A stretch of 64,000 nt of DNA from Maricaulis sp965228215 (GTDB lineage: Bacteria; Pseudomonadota; Alphaproteobacteria; Caulobacterales; Maricaulaceae). Position 1 is the stretch's first letter, and each line of letters opens with the position of its first letter. Positions 45,681-54,793 of the stretch are shown piece by piece. The position numbers were made by a program, and so were the translations under genes. The DNA lies in assembly GCA_965228215.1 (NCBI GenBank), contig OZ245800.1, positions 1,116,001 through 1,180,000 on the forward strand, given 5' to 3'. Under the pieces are notes generated by a model. The model was not told where the DNA came from and ran no database searches. It saw nothing but the letters and a program-made list of their open reading frames with translations.

Positions 45681-46726
45681 AAATCAACGCGCGTGATGTC
45701 GAGTCGCGTCTTGCTTCGCCGGATCCTTCCATTGCGGCATATCTGATTTACGGTCCTGATCGCGGTCTCGTGCATGAGCGTGCCGACGCGCTCGCAGCCT
45801 CCGTCCTAGACGATCCGAATGATCCGTTCGCACTCACCCAGTTGACAGAAGAGGATCTCAAACAGGATCCGGCCATTCTTTCGGACTCGATGGTGGCCAT
45901 GTCGCTGACCGGTGGAGCCCGACTCGTGCGGGTTCGGCTCAGCGGAGAGACCGGCTCGGGACCGATCGTTGAATTTCTCACTTCTCTGGAAGCCGGCACC
46001 GCGACAGCCGAAGCGATACTCATAATCGAGTCCGGCGATCTCACGCCGCGCGGAAAATTGCGCAAGACATTCGAGCCGTCGAAGTACGGCGCGACGGTCG
46101 CCTGTTACGCCGATTCCGGCGTCTCTCTCGCGCAGCTAGCGGTATCAATGCTCGACGCCGAAGGATTAACGCTCTCTGAGAGCGCCCGGAATGCCTGGAT
46201 TCCACGCCTGGAGGGCGACCGCGCTCTAGCTCGGAGCGAAATTGAAAAACTAATACTATACAAAGGCTTGAAGGGTAATCGGATCGGTTCTGACACGGTA
46301 GAAATCGTGGATATCGAGGCCGTTGCGGCCGGCCAAGGGGAAGCCACACTCGATACGATTATAAGCCAGGCAATGATCGGGGAAATTGCAGACGCTGACG
46401 ATGCTTACAACCGCTCGCTGAGTTCTGGCACCTCACCCGTTGCAGTTTTGCGCGCACTCCAGCGCCGCATTGACCAGCTCGGTGCCGTACATGCGGCGGG
46501 CGGATCAGATACCGCAATTGCCCGCAGCGGCGCGCCACGCTTCGGTCCGCCGGCGGCCCTTTTCAAACGGCAGCTCTCTGTCTGGAAAGGGCGCAGCCTC
46601 GACTATGCCCGACAGCTCGCCTTCGACGCGGAACGAGGCGTCAAGAAATCCGGCGCACCGGCCGACGCGTTGGTGGGGGAGCTTGTGATCAGACTTGCGC
46701 GGGGTGCCCGAAAGCAGCGGGGCTAG
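45677..46726 (+). CDS. holA: DNA polymerase III delta subunit
   Basis: 349 residues, GTG start. It opens the sliding clamp in the clamp loader. Motifs: YLIYGPDRGLVHERADALAA near the N-terminus, GARLVRVRL and TPRGKLRKTFE in the middle, and a C-terminal helical collar (AVLRALQRRIDQLG). A short AT-richer stretch (46241-46275) is visible in the middle without frame damage. It is convergent with parB, overlapping it by four bases. Confidence 0.93.
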   Translation: MKINARDVESRLASPDPSIAAYLIYGPDRGLVHERADALAASVLDDPNDPFALTQLTEEDLKQDPAILSDSMVAMSLTGGARLVRVRLSGETGSGPIVEFLTSLEAGTATAEAILIIESGDLTPRGKLRKTFEPSKYGATVACYADSGVSLAQLAVSMLDAEGLTLSESARNAWIPRLEGDRALARSEIEKLILYKGLKGNRIGSDTVEIVDIEAVAAGQGEATLDTIISQAMIGEIADADDAYNRSLSSGTSPVAVLRALQRRIDQLGAVHAAGGSDTAIARSGAPRFGPPAALFKRQLSVWKGRSLDYARQLAFDAERGVKKSGAPADALVGELVIRLARGARKQRG

Positions 46727-47631
46727 CGTCCGCCGAGCCGGCGGCAGACATCGTCGAGCTGTTCGAGCGTAGAATATTTGACGCGTAATTCGCCGCCCTT
46801 CTTGCCGTGACGAATATCGATCGCCAGGCCGAGCCGGGCCGAGATATCGGCCTCCAGAGCCCGTGTGTCAGCATCCTTATCAGGGTCTGAACTTGCCTTG
46901 CCTGCCTTGCTGGAAGGCTTGTCTGCCTGTTCCGAACGCGCGAGTTTTTCCGCTTCGCGTACGGACAATCCCTGAGAGATAATCTGCTGAGCCAGGGCTT
47001 CAGCATCCGGTGAGGTGGCTATCGCGCGGGCATGGCCGGCAGACAGTTCACCGGCGGCCAGATGGGCCTGGATCGCATCCGGAAGGGCCAGCAGGCGCAC
47101 CATGTTCGCAACATGGCTCCGGCTCTTTGAGACAGCCTTTGCGACGTCTTCCTGTGTGTGGCCAAACCGGTCGATCAATTGCTGATAGGCCTGCGCCTCT
47201 TCGACCGGGTTGAGATCCGCCCGCTGGACGTTCTCGACAATGCCGATCTCGAGGGTTTCGCGGTCGGTCAGCTCGCGGACAAGGGCCGGGATTTCGTGCA
47301 ATTGCGCGCGTTGAGCGGCCCGCCAGCGGCGCTCGCCGGCAACGATTTCATAGGCCTCATCGGGCCCCGTCAGGGGTCGAACCAAGATGGGCTGGACCAC
47401 ACCCTTGTCCTCGATCGAGGCTGCGAGCGTCTCCAGCTCGGCGTCGCTCATCGTCTTGCGAGGCTGGTCCGGATTGGGGTCGACCAATTCAATCGGTAGC
47501 ATACGCACGCCATCGCGGGACGCTGCGCGGCCATCGCTAGCGCGCCCCTCGGACGCCGGTTCGAGCTCGGTCTCACCGAGCAAGGCCGACAGGCCGCGAC
47601 CGAGGCGTTTGTTCTTTTCGGACGGACTCAT
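46723..47631 (-). CDS. parB: Chromosome partition protein ParB
   Basis: 302 residues. The N-terminal LGRGLSALLGE contacts ParA. The CTP-binding domain shows GERRWRAAQ and ENVQRADLNPVEEA. A central HTH (TQEDVAKAVSKSRSHVANMV) binds parS, and a C-terminal dimerisation domain follows (LRVKYSTLEQLDDVCRRLG). It loads at the two parS sites upstream and slides as a CTP clamp. It overlaps parA by four bases, forming the parAB operon. Confidence 0.98.
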   Translation of the reverse strand: MSPSEKNKRLGRGLSALLGETELEPASEGRASDGRAASRDGVRMLPIELVDPNPDQPRKTMSDAELETLAASIEDKGVVQPILVRPLTGPDEAYEIVAGERRWRAAQRAQLHEIPALVRELTDRETLEIGIVENVQRADLNPVEEAQAYQQLIDRFGHTQEDVAKAVSKSRSHVANMVRLLALPDAIQAHLAAGELSAGHARAIATSPDAEALAQQIISQGLSVREAEKLARSEQADKPSSKAGKASSDPDKDADTRALEADISARLGLAIDIRHGKKGGELRVKYSTLEQLDDVCRRLGGR

Positions 47632-48479
47632 GCGGGTTCACCCTGTGCTTCTTTTCGGGCCTTGCGTTCTTGCTGGACGACTTCCTTGGCGAGGCTGACA
47701 TAGGCCTGGGAGCCCGCACAGGAGAGGTCATAAAGCAGGACCGGCTTGCCCATCGACGGCGCTTCGGAAACGCGAACATTGCGTGGAATCATGGTCTTGT
47801 AGACCTTGTCGCCAAAGAATTCCCGCACATCGGCAGCGACTTCGGCGGAGAGATTGTTGCGAGCGTCATACATGGTCAGCACCACGCCCTGGATATCCAG
47901 CCCGGCATTGAGATGATCCCGGACAAGGCCCACCGTCCGCATCAACTGGGTCAGACCCTCAAGGGCAAAGAATTCGCACTGGAGCGGCACCAGGACAGAG
48001 TCTGATGCCGCAAGTGAATTGACCGTGAGCACGTTCAGAGAGGGCGGACAATCGATCAGGATGTAGTCGCAGCGCTCTCCACGATCATCCAGAGCTCGAC
48101 TGAACCGCTCGACAGCACTGCGCAGCCGGTAATTCCGGCGTTTTTCGTCGGCGAGCTCCAGTTCCGCTCCTGACAATTCGACGTCGGACGGGATGATGGA
48201 GAGGCCGGGCACGGTTGTCGCGGTACAGGCATCGATCATGGCCGTATCGCCAACCAGGACATCGTAAGACGTGCGGATCCGCTCGGCCGGAGGCACACCC
48301 AGACCGGTCGACGCATTGCCCTGGGGGTCCAGGTCGATGATGACAACTTTCTGATTGATCGCCGCAAGAGCCGTCCCGAGATTGATTGCTGTCGTCGTTT
48401 TTCCGACGCCACCCTTCTGGTTTGCGATTGCGATGACTTTCGGGGCGCCATCGCGCAGGGTCTTATTCGACACGCTCAA
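47628..48479 (-). CDS. parA: Chromosome partition ATPase ParA
   Basis: 283 residues, a deviant-Walker ATPase. KGGVGKTTT is the Walker A, IIDLDPQGNAS follows, and DYILIDCPPSLNVLT is Walker B. It forms the DNA-bound gradient that pulls ParB-parS complexes. It overlaps the end of rsmG by 17 bases, so the mnmG-rsmG-parA-parB run is a single unit. Confidence 0.98.
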   Translation of the reverse strand: MSVSNKTLRDGAPKVIAIANQKGGVGKTTTAINLGTALAAINQKVVIIDLDPQGNASTGLGVPPAERIRTSYDVLVGDTAMIDACTATTVPGLSIIPSDVELSGAELELADEKRRNYRLRSAVERFSRALDDRGERCDYILIDCPPSLNVLTVNSLAASDSVLVPLQCEFFALEGLTQLMRTVGLVRDHLNAGLDIQGVVLTMYDARNNLSAEVAADVREFFGDKVYKTMIPRNVRVSEAPSMGKPVLLYDLSCAGSQAYVSLAKEVVQQERKARKEAQGEPA

Positions 48480-49086
48480 CCTCTTCGATGCTGAGTATCA
48501 CACCGTCGCTGGTACGACTTGGTATGACTTTGACATCGAATGTCCAGTTTTTACGGGCTTCGGTCAATTCTTCCCGGTAGCGCTGACCCTTGGGAAAGAG
48601 GCCCAAAGCCCCGTTTTTCAACAAGGGGGCCGCATAACCCAATAATTTATTCAGCGGAGCAAAGGCCCTGGCGGTCACGACATCGAAGTTTTCGGCCGGA
48701 TCCAGTGCTTCCACACGAATCGCCCGGGCCTCGGCCGGCGCGCCGGTACGCTCGATCGCCTTGCGTACGAAGGCCATTTTCTTGGCAACGGAATCCACCA
48801 TGACTACGCGGCCGTCCTGGCCACGATCCATAAAGCCGAGCGCCAGTGCCAGGCCGGGAAATCCCCCGCCTGCACCGAGGTCCGCGATCGAGCGCGCCTC
48901 CTCGGGCAAGAGGTCGAAAAGCTGGAAACTGTCGAGCGCGTGCCGCTCCCAGAAATCATCCAGCGTCGCTCGCCCAACGAGATTTGTATGGGTGCTGGTC
49001 TCCACCAGGAGCTGGCGCCAGGCCTCGAAACGCTCCGATGTTTCACGTGAAACACCGGCGGCTTTCTCAAATTCCTCGCGCGTCAC
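48463..49086 (-). CDS. rsmG: 16S rRNA m7G527 methyltransferase
   Basis: 207 residues, starting with GTG directly after the mnmG stop. It has the SAM motif IADLGAGGGFPGLALA and an RNA-binding N-terminus. A perfect parS lies in its 5' coding part (49039-49054), encoding part of GVSRETSERF, a stretch common to origin-proximal RsmG proteins. Its 3' end overlaps parA. Confidence 0.95.
   Translation of the reverse strand: MTREEFEKAAGVSRETSERFEAWRQLLVETSTHTNLVGRATLDDFWERHALDSFQLFDLLPEEARSIADLGAGGGFPGLALALGFMDRGQDGRVVMVDSVAKKMAFVRKAIERTGAPAEARAIRVEALDPAENFDVVTARAFAPLNKLLGYAAPLLKNGALGLFPKGQRYREELTEARKNWTFDVKVIPSRTSDGVILSIEEVERVE
49039..49054. other. parS centromere site inside rsmG
   Basis: TGTTTCACGTGAAACA, an exact match to the consensus 16-bp palindrome. 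It nucleates ParB. Confidence 0.95.
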
Positions 49087-50949
49087 CTAGCCAGCCTCTT
49101 TCTTGAGCCGTTTCACGTGCGCCAACACGGCTGTCAGAGCGCCGGGCGTGACGCCTTCAATGCGCGATGCCTGCCCGAGCGTTTCCGGGCGGGCATGTTC
49201 AAGCTTCTCACGCGCCTCATTCGACAGCCCGCCGACACGCCCATAATCGAGATCGCGAGGCAGATTGATGGCCTCGTCACGGCGGAAGGCGAGAATATCG
49301 GCCTGCTGACGTTCCAGATAACCGGCATAGAGAGCGTCGATCTCGACCTGTTCGGCAATCTGGGCAGGAATATCGCCCAGCTCGTCCGGCCAGATAGCGA
49401 CCAGGCGATCCCAGTCAATGTCAGGATAGGCGAGCAGATCAGAGAGATTGCGTCGCTTGCCGTCATCATTCACCGCCAGGCCAGCCTTGCGCGCCTGCGG
49501 CGGTGTCAGATTGAGCCTGGACGCTAGCGTGCGCGCATCGTCCAGCGCAGCAAGCTTGCTTTCGAACGCAGATTTCCGTTCCGCCGAGACAGCATCGAGC
49601 GCAATCGCCTTGGGTGTCAGACGCTGATCAGCATTATCGGCCCTCAGCGTGAGCCGGTATTCGGCCCGCGAGGTGAACATGCGATAGGGCTCGCTGACCC
49701 CGCGGGTGATCAGATCATCGATCATCACACCGATATAGGCTTCCGAACGGGACAGGATGAAGGGCTCACGCTCCTGGGCAGACAGGGCCGCATTGAAACC
49801 CGCGACCAGGCCCTGGGCAGCTGCTTCCTCATATCCGGTCGTGCCATTGATCTGACCGGCCAGCCAGAGGCCCGGCAGCTTGCGTACGCGCAGGGTGGCG
49901 TCCAGTTCACGCGCATCCACATAGTCGTATTCGATGGCGTAGCCGTAACGCTTGACCTCGACATTCTCGAGACCGCGGATCGACCGCAGGAACGCGTCCT
50001 GGACCTCGTCTGGGAGCGAGGTCGAGATGCCGTTGGGGTAGACGGTGTCATCGTCGAGCCCTTCCGGCTCCAGGAAAACCTGGTGTTGGTTTCGGTCAGC
50101 AAAACGCACGACCTTGTCCTCGATCGACGGGCAATAACGCGGTCCTCGGCCGGCAATCGCACCGCTATAGACGGCAGACTTGCCGATATTCTCCGCGATG
50201 ATCTGGTGCGTGCGATCATTGGTATAGGTAATCGCGCAGCTGATCTGTGGAACTTCGATCTTCCCGGTCAGGAAGGAGAAGGGCACAGGCTGAGCGTCGG
50301 CGTCCTGTTGTTCCAGGGACTCCCAATCGATCGATGATTTCTTCAGACGGGCCGGCGTACCGGTTTTCAGCCGGCCCATGCGAAGATCCATGCCGTAGAG
50401 CGTTTCGGACAAGCCGATGGACGGTTTTTCACCAAACCGTCCGGCGGGAATGCGCTCTTCGCCACGATGAATAATGCCGTTGAGGAAAGTGCCCGTTGTA
50501 AGAACCACGCTCCGGGCTTCGAAACGACGCCCGTCGGCAGCGATGACGCCCCGGCATTCACCGTCCTCAATGATCAGATCCTCGACCGCCGCTTCCTCGA
50601 TATCGAGGCCAGGCGTACCCGCGAGAACCGCCTGCATGGCCGACTTGTAGAGGGCGCGGTCCGATTGAGTGCGAGGCCCGCGTACAGCCGGGCCTTTCGA
50701 GCGATTTAGAAGGCGGAATTGGATCCCCGAAGCATCGGCCACGCGTCCCATCACGCCATCCAGCGCATCAATCTCGCGCACGAGGTGGCCCTTGCCGAGC
50801 CCGCCAATAGCCGGATTGCAGGACATCTCGCCGATCGTGTCGCGGCGATGGGTCAGCAGGAGGGTATGCGCGCCCATGCGCGCTGCTGCCGAAGCCGCAT
50901 CGCAGCCGGCATGACCTCCACCAATAATGATGACATCCCAGCTCGACAT
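49087..50949 (-). CDS. mnmG: tRNA uridine-5-carboxymethylaminomethyl modification enzyme MnmG
   Basis: 620 residues, the FAD subunit that with MnmE makes the cmnm5U34 wobble modification. Motifs: FAD site VIIGGGHAGCDAASAAAR, LLTHRRDTIGEMSCNPAIGG, VLTTGTFLNGIIHRG and the C-terminal helical domain ending LTAVLAHVKRLKKE. It is the first gene of the mnmG-rsmG-parAB unit. Confidence 0.98.
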   Translation of the reverse strand: MSSWDVIIIGGGHAGCDAASAAARMGAHTLLLTHRRDTIGEMSCNPAIGGLGKGHLVREIDALDGVMGRVADASGIQFRLLNRSKGPAVRGPRTQSDRALYKSAMQAVLAGTPGLDIEEAAVEDLIIEDGECRGVIAADGRRFEARSVVLTTGTFLNGIIHRGEERIPAGRFGEKPSIGLSETLYGMDLRMGRLKTGTPARLKKSSIDWESLEQQDADAQPVPFSFLTGKIEVPQISCAITYTNDRTHQIIAENIGKSAVYSGAIAGRGPRYCPSIEDKVVRFADRNQHQVFLEPEGLDDDTVYPNGISTSLPDEVQDAFLRSIRGLENVEVKRYGYAIEYDYVDARELDATLRVRKLPGLWLAGQINGTTGYEEAAAQGLVAGFNAALSAQEREPFILSRSEAYIGVMIDDLITRGVSEPYRMFTSRAEYRLTLRADNADQRLTPKAIALDAVSAERKSAFESKLAALDDARTLASRLNLTPPQARKAGLAVNDDGKRRNLSDLLAYPDIDWDRLVAIWPDELGDIPAQIAEQVEIDALYAGYLERQQADILAFRRDEAINLPRDLDYGRVGGLSNEAREKLEHARPETLGQASRIEGVTPGALTAVLAHVKRLKKEAG

Positions 50950-51047
50950 CGGGATTCCTGCATCAGGGTTTGAAACGAAGCGGGCCTACATAGTGCGCAC
51001 CGCCGCGCGAGTCGAGCCCGGATCGATTTGAGTGGTCAGGATCGGCG

Positions 51048-51063
51048 TGTTTCACGTGAAACA
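51048..51063. other. parS centromere site between mnmG and mnmE
   Basis: TGTTTCACGTGAAACA, exact consensus, in the gap ahead of mnmG and downstream of mnmE. It is about 2 kb from the first parS. Confidence 0.95.
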
Positions 51064-51073
51064 CTCCACCTGC

Positions 51074-52405
51074 CTACTTGCCGATACAAAACTGGCTGAA
51101 GACCCGGTCAAGAATATCCTCGACGTCCACACGACCCGTCAGGCTCTCCAAGGAACGGACGGCCAGCCGTGCATCCTCGCCCGCCAGTTCCGGAGCCTGC
51201 TCAATCTGGTCGAGGCAACGCATCAGGGACAGATGGGCATCCTCGACGGCCTTGCGGTGCCGAGCTCGGCTGAGTGCCGGCATTTCCCGCATCGACAATC
51301 GTTCAGCCACGAGGAATTCGATCCGGGATTCCAGATCCTCGATCCCCTGCCCTGATTTCGCACTCACACGATAACCCGACTTGTCCTGGTTTTCCGGGGC
51401 CAGGTCCTGCTTGTTCAGGACCAGGAGATCACCCTCCTGCAATCGCCCTCGAAGATCCTCGAGCTCGTCCTTGGAGCGCGCATCGGCGACGCCGATCCGG
51501 AGATCGGCATGTTCCGCCCGGTCCAGCGCCCGCCGGACGCCTTCGGCCTCGATGGCGTCGACGGCCTCCCGAAGACCGGCCGTATCGGAAATCACAACCG
51601 GGAAACCGGCCATTGTCAGCCGGACCTCAACGATATCGCGCGTGGTTCCCGGGATATCGGTCACAATCGCCGCCTCGCGCTTGGCGAGCCGGTTTAGCAG
51701 GCTCGATTTGCCGGCATTGGGGGCACCGATCAGGGCGATCGAGAAACCGCTCCGTGTCCGCTCGCCCCGGCGATCATCATCAAGATGCTCGGCCATGGAA
51801 TCGAGGAGTTCAATGATCGGGTCATAGGCCCGGTGGGAGAGCGCGTCCGGCACGTCCTCCTCATCCGGAAAATCGATCTCGCCCTCGAAGGCCGCAAGCG
51901 CATTGAGGAGTTTGTCTCGCCAACCATCATAGAGTTTGCGCAGCGAACCATCCATCTGGGCCAGGGCCTGGAGACGCTGACCCTCGGTCTCGGCATCGAT
52001 GAGGTCAGCAAGACCCTCGGCCTCGGTCAGATCGAGCTTCTCGTTCTCGAAGGCCCGGCGGGTGAATTCACCAGCTTCCGCCGGCACCGCTCCGGCATCG
52101 CCCAGCGCTGACAGGGCGGCCTCCACGACGGCGGTTCCACCATGCAGGTGGAGTTCGACACAATCCTCGCCAGTGAAGCTGTTGGGTCCCGGGAACCAGA
52201 GAACCAGGGCGTGATCAAAGGCCAGGCCTTCCTGGTCATGAAGGCGACGCAGCGTTGCCCGGCGAGGCTCGGGACGATCCTTGCACGACAGGGTGTCCAG
52301 GATTTCGCCGGATTCCGGGCCCGAAAGCCGGATCACGGCGACTCCGGCGCGTCCAGCTCCGGAAGAATGGGCGTATATCGTTGTTTTCACGTTATTTTTT
52401 CGCAT
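51074..52405 (-). CDS. mnmE: tRNA modification GTPase MnmE
   Basis: 443 residues. The N-terminal folate-binding domain (IYAHSSGAGRAGVAVIRLSG) precedes helical regions and a G domain. The G domain shows GAPNAGKSSLLNRL (P-loop), DTAGLRE (G3) and NKQD (G4). The C-terminal FCIGK carries the catalytic cysteine. The ATG at 52405 overlaps the upstream DUF6489 gene; a GTG at 52390, one base after that gene's stop, gives a more usual N-terminus. Confidence 0.97.
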   Translation of the reverse strand: MRKNNVKTTIYAHSSGAGRAGVAVIRLSGPESGEILDTLSCKDRPEPRRATLRRLHDQEGLAFDHALVLWFPGPNSFTGEDCVELHLHGGTAVVEAALSALGDAGAVPAEAGEFTRRAFENEKLDLTEAEGLADLIDAETEGQRLQALAQMDGSLRKLYDGWRDKLLNALAAFEGEIDFPDEEDVPDALSHRAYDPIIELLDSMAEHLDDDRRGERTRSGFSIALIGAPNAGKSSLLNRLAKREAAIVTDIPGTTRDIVEVRLTMAGFPVVISDTAGLREAVDAIEAEGVRRALDRAEHADLRIGVADARSKDELEDLRGRLQEGDLLVLNKQDLAPENQDKSGYRVSAKSGQGIEDLESRIEFLVAERLSMREMPALSRARHRKAVEDAHLSLMRCLDQIEQAPELAGEDARLAVRSLESLTGRVDVEDILDRVFSQFCIGK

Positions 52406-52640
52406 CTGATGATGGCGCGGCAGCGGCCTGGCGCATCATGCCCATGAATTGCTCGGTCATCTGGCCGCCAAAACTCGTCCATTGCCTCATCAGCACGTCG
52501 GGATCGAGGGAATCCATGTTCGCCTGCATCCGCTTGCCCATTTCCTCGACCATCATCTCATTGACCGGTCCGAGATCCGGCAGGCCCAGGAAGCTGCGCG
52601 CTTCTTCCGGCGTGCACTCAATATCGATATTGATTTTCAT
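52392..52640 (-). CDS. DUF6489 small protein upstream of mnmE
   Basis: 82 residues: MKINIDIECTPEEARSFLGL then DLGPVNEMMVEEMGKRMQAN, with a methionine-rich, possibly coiled C-terminus (GQMTEQFMGMMRQA). The start ATG at 52640 follows AAGAGG. The family is often found in alphaproteobacteria next to mnmE. Function unknown; Met-rich helices and the size suggest a granule- or RNA-associated role only as a guess. Confidence 0.8.
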   Translation of the reverse strand: MKINIDIECTPEEARSFLGLPDLGPVNEMMVEEMGKRMQANMDSLDPDVLMRQWTSFGGQMTEQFMGMMRQAAAAPSSDAKK

Positions 52641-52801
52641 CCCGGGCGCCTCTTTCAGCCGATGTCTCTCTCCTGAATACGCGCCCAGCACAACGGGTCA
52701 AGCGTGCTGCCCGAACCGCCCATCGCAGCTCGCGGCCACCTCACCGAATAGTAAGGCTGTGATGGCTTGCCTCCGTCTTCCGGCACGCTGACAATCCGGG
52801 C

Positions 52802-53632
52802 ATGGCTGTCATCGATCTCGTCCTGCCGTCGCAATCGGCCCTGAGCGAGCGCAATCTCAGGCTTGTGCTTGTGACGTCGGCTGTCTGGCTCGCCATGCTC
52901 ATTCTATTCTCGGCCGCAGCCTGGTTCGATCAGGCGGTCCGCGCCGGGACAGGCGCGCCCTATCTCGCCTATCTCGCCGGCTGGACCCGCGCGATGCTGC
53001 CCTGGTTGGTTCTCCTGCCCGTCGTTTTCCGCTTCGGCAAGCGGCATGAGAACAAGGGTCTCGTGGAGAGCATGATCTCCGTGTCCACCGCGGGCGTGAT
53101 CAGCATGCTGCTCCTGTGTACATGGGCGGCTTTCGCCTTCTCGATCGGTACGGACCGCGGACCGCTGGAAGTCCTCACCTCCTTCCGCCTCATGGACTGG
53201 ATGTGGGACATCATGTTCTTCGTCGTCACCTTCCTTGCCGGGCGCCAGATGCGTCCGCGAACTCCCGTGTCGGTCGCACGGCCGGCGCAGCAACCCGCAG
53301 ACATCGCGGTCCGCTCCCATGACAAGGTAGAATACATCCCGGTCAGCGACATTCTCGGCGCGACGGCACAGGGCAATTACATCGCGCTTCACCTGCAGAA
53401 CCGGGATGTGCTGCACCGCGCGACCATGGCTGCCTTCTCGGCCGTGCTGGCAGAAGCGGGGTTTGTGCGGACGCATCGCTCGCACATGGTCAATCCGGAT
53501 CGGGTCGTGTCGGCCCAGGCCCGCGGCAGTCGTGTGCGCGAAGTCCGGCTCTGCAATGACATCACCCTGCCCGTATCGGAGCGCTACAACGCCGAGGTGA
53601 TGGAACATCTGAATGGCCGCGTCTTCGCCTGA
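52802..53632 (+). CDS. Membrane-anchored LytTR transcription regulator (first of a pair)
   Basis: 276 residues. Four predicted transmembrane helices (about 20-42, 58-80, 93-118, 137-155) are followed by a C-terminal LytTR DNA-binding domain (about 170-272). Its marks are IPVSDILGATAQGNYIALHL, RTHRSHMVNPDRV and LPVSERYNAEVM. A four-helix plus LytTR layout without a receiver domain suggests direct membrane sensing. A related gene follows 193 bases later. It may regulate its own locus. Confidence 0.88.
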   Translation: MAVIDLVLPSQSALSERNLRLVLVTSAVWLAMLILFSAAAWFDQAVRAGTGAPYLAYLAGWTRAMLPWLVLLPVVFRFGKRHENKGLVESMISVSTAGVISMLLLCTWAAFAFSIGTDRGPLEVLTSFRLMDWMWDIMFFVVTFLAGRQMRPRTPVSVARPAQQPADIAVRSHDKVEYIPVSDILGATAQGNYIALHLQNRDVLHRATMAAFSAVLAEAGFVRTHRSHMVNPDRVVSAQARGSRVREVRLCNDITLPVSERYNAEVMEHLNGRVFA

Positions 53633-53764
53633 AGGTCTGGCTGGTCCCTCCGTGAGCTCACTTCATCACAGAATTCACCGCCTAACGTTTACACGCGGGC
53701 GCGCCATCCCTAGCCATGATCTTGTTCCGGCCCCCGCCGGAGATCGATGAACTCTCGAGCGGCT

Positions 53765-53797
53765 CACGGGCGGCCCCAGTGGCCCGTGGGTCGTTTT
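53765..53797 (+). terminator. Terminator between the two LytTR genes
   Basis: CACGGGC, a 10-base loop, GCCCGTG, then GGTCGTTTTC. It lies 133 bases after the first LytTR stop and 28 before the second LytTR ATG, so the second gene probably has its own promoter or is attenuated here. Confidence 0.55.
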
Positions 53798-53825
53798 CTT
53801 TTGGACCGGCGGCTTGGAGTGAAAC

Positions 53826-54671
53826 ATGGTTGCGATTGATCTGCCCCGACAGAAGCATGACGGCGCCGACGTCCGGCGGTTTGCCCGGCTAGCGCTGGCA
53901 GGCATGATTTTCTGGCTGGGTACGTCGGTCTTCTTCACCGCTCTGGCCGTCATCGACCAGGCGGGGCGCGGTTTTGAACCCAGCCCGCCGTATGGCTTTG
54001 CCGGCTTCCTCTACGGCTATGCCAGCTGGATCGTCCTGGCACCTGGCGTCTTCTTGCACGCTCGCTCTGGATCCAACCTTTCGGGCTGGGCCCTCTTCAG
54101 GCATGCCGGCCCCCTCCTTGCCGGAAGTTATGCAGTCGTTCTGGTCTATTGCGCCGCAACCCAGTTCGCGCTTCACGGGCTTGGTCCAATCGACGCCGTT
54201 TCGCAATACAGCGTCTTCGAATGGCTGTGGGACGGTTTCCTGTTCGGCCTGGTTTACCTCGCCGGCTCGCGGTCCGTACCCGAGGCTCGCCCGGGCCGCG
54301 ATGAGGACTCGACACTGGATGACAGGATCGCGGTGCGATCACCCGACCGGGTGGATTATGTCGCGATCGGCGACATTCTCGCGGTAACAGCCCAGGGAAA
54401 TTACGCGGCCCTGATGCTGGAAACCGGAACTCTCCTCCATCGAGCGACCCTGTCTTCGATGGCCCGGCGTCTGGAGCGCGCCGGTTTCGTGAGGATCCAT
54501 CGGTCGCACATCGTACATCCGGACCAGATCGTCTCGGCCACGGCGCGAGGCGACCGGATCCGGGGTGTCGTCCTGAAGAATGGCAGCCATTTCCCAGTCA
54601 GCGCGACTTTCGCTCCCAAACTCGCAGCCCGGCTCCACGGCGGGATCAAACACGGTGGGATCAAACACTGA
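53826..54671 (+). CDS. Membrane-anchored LytTR transcription regulator (second of a pair)
   Basis: 281 residues with the same layout as its neighbour: four transmembrane helices (about 20-45, 55-75, 88-112, 128-150) and a LytTR domain. The domain shows VAIGDILAVTAQGNYAALML, RIHRSHIVHPDQI and FPVSATFAPKLAARLHG. The last ten residues are a perfect five-residue tandem duplication, GGIKHGGIKH, encoded by two near-identical 15-base units. Clear paralogy suggests tandem duplication of an ancestral gene followed by divergence. Confidence 0.88.
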   Translation: MVAIDLPRQKHDGADVRRFARLALAGMIFWLGTSVFFTALAVIDQAGRGFEPSPPYGFAGFLYGYASWIVLAPGVFLHARSGSNLSGWALFRHAGPLLAGSYAVVLVYCAATQFALHGLGPIDAVSQYSVFEWLWDGFLFGLVYLAGSRSVPEARPGRDEDSTLDDRIAVRSPDRVDYVAIGDILAVTAQGNYAALMLETGTLLHRATLSSMARRLERAGFVRIHRSHIVHPDQIVSATARGDRIRGVVLKNGSHFPVSATFAPKLAARLHGGIKHGGIKH

Positions 54672-54793
54672 TCCCGGCGCGAGGGGCTTTCGTCCCGTCG
54701 CAATCCATGTCCGTCAAACGAAGCCTCGACCCGGCTTCAATCCACGCTCTGACCCGACTAGGCCGAAAGCTGATCTGGAAGACGGAGAGTCAG

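Noticed and set aside
46241..46275. AT-rich patch inside holA as a possible insertion or frameshift
   Set aside because: The reading frame and family length are intact, so this is local composition only.
49109..49124. A third parS-like sequence near the end of mnmG (CGTTTCACGTGCGCCA)
   Set aside because: Only one palindrome arm is intact (12 of 16 matches), so it is unlikely to nucleate ParB on its own.
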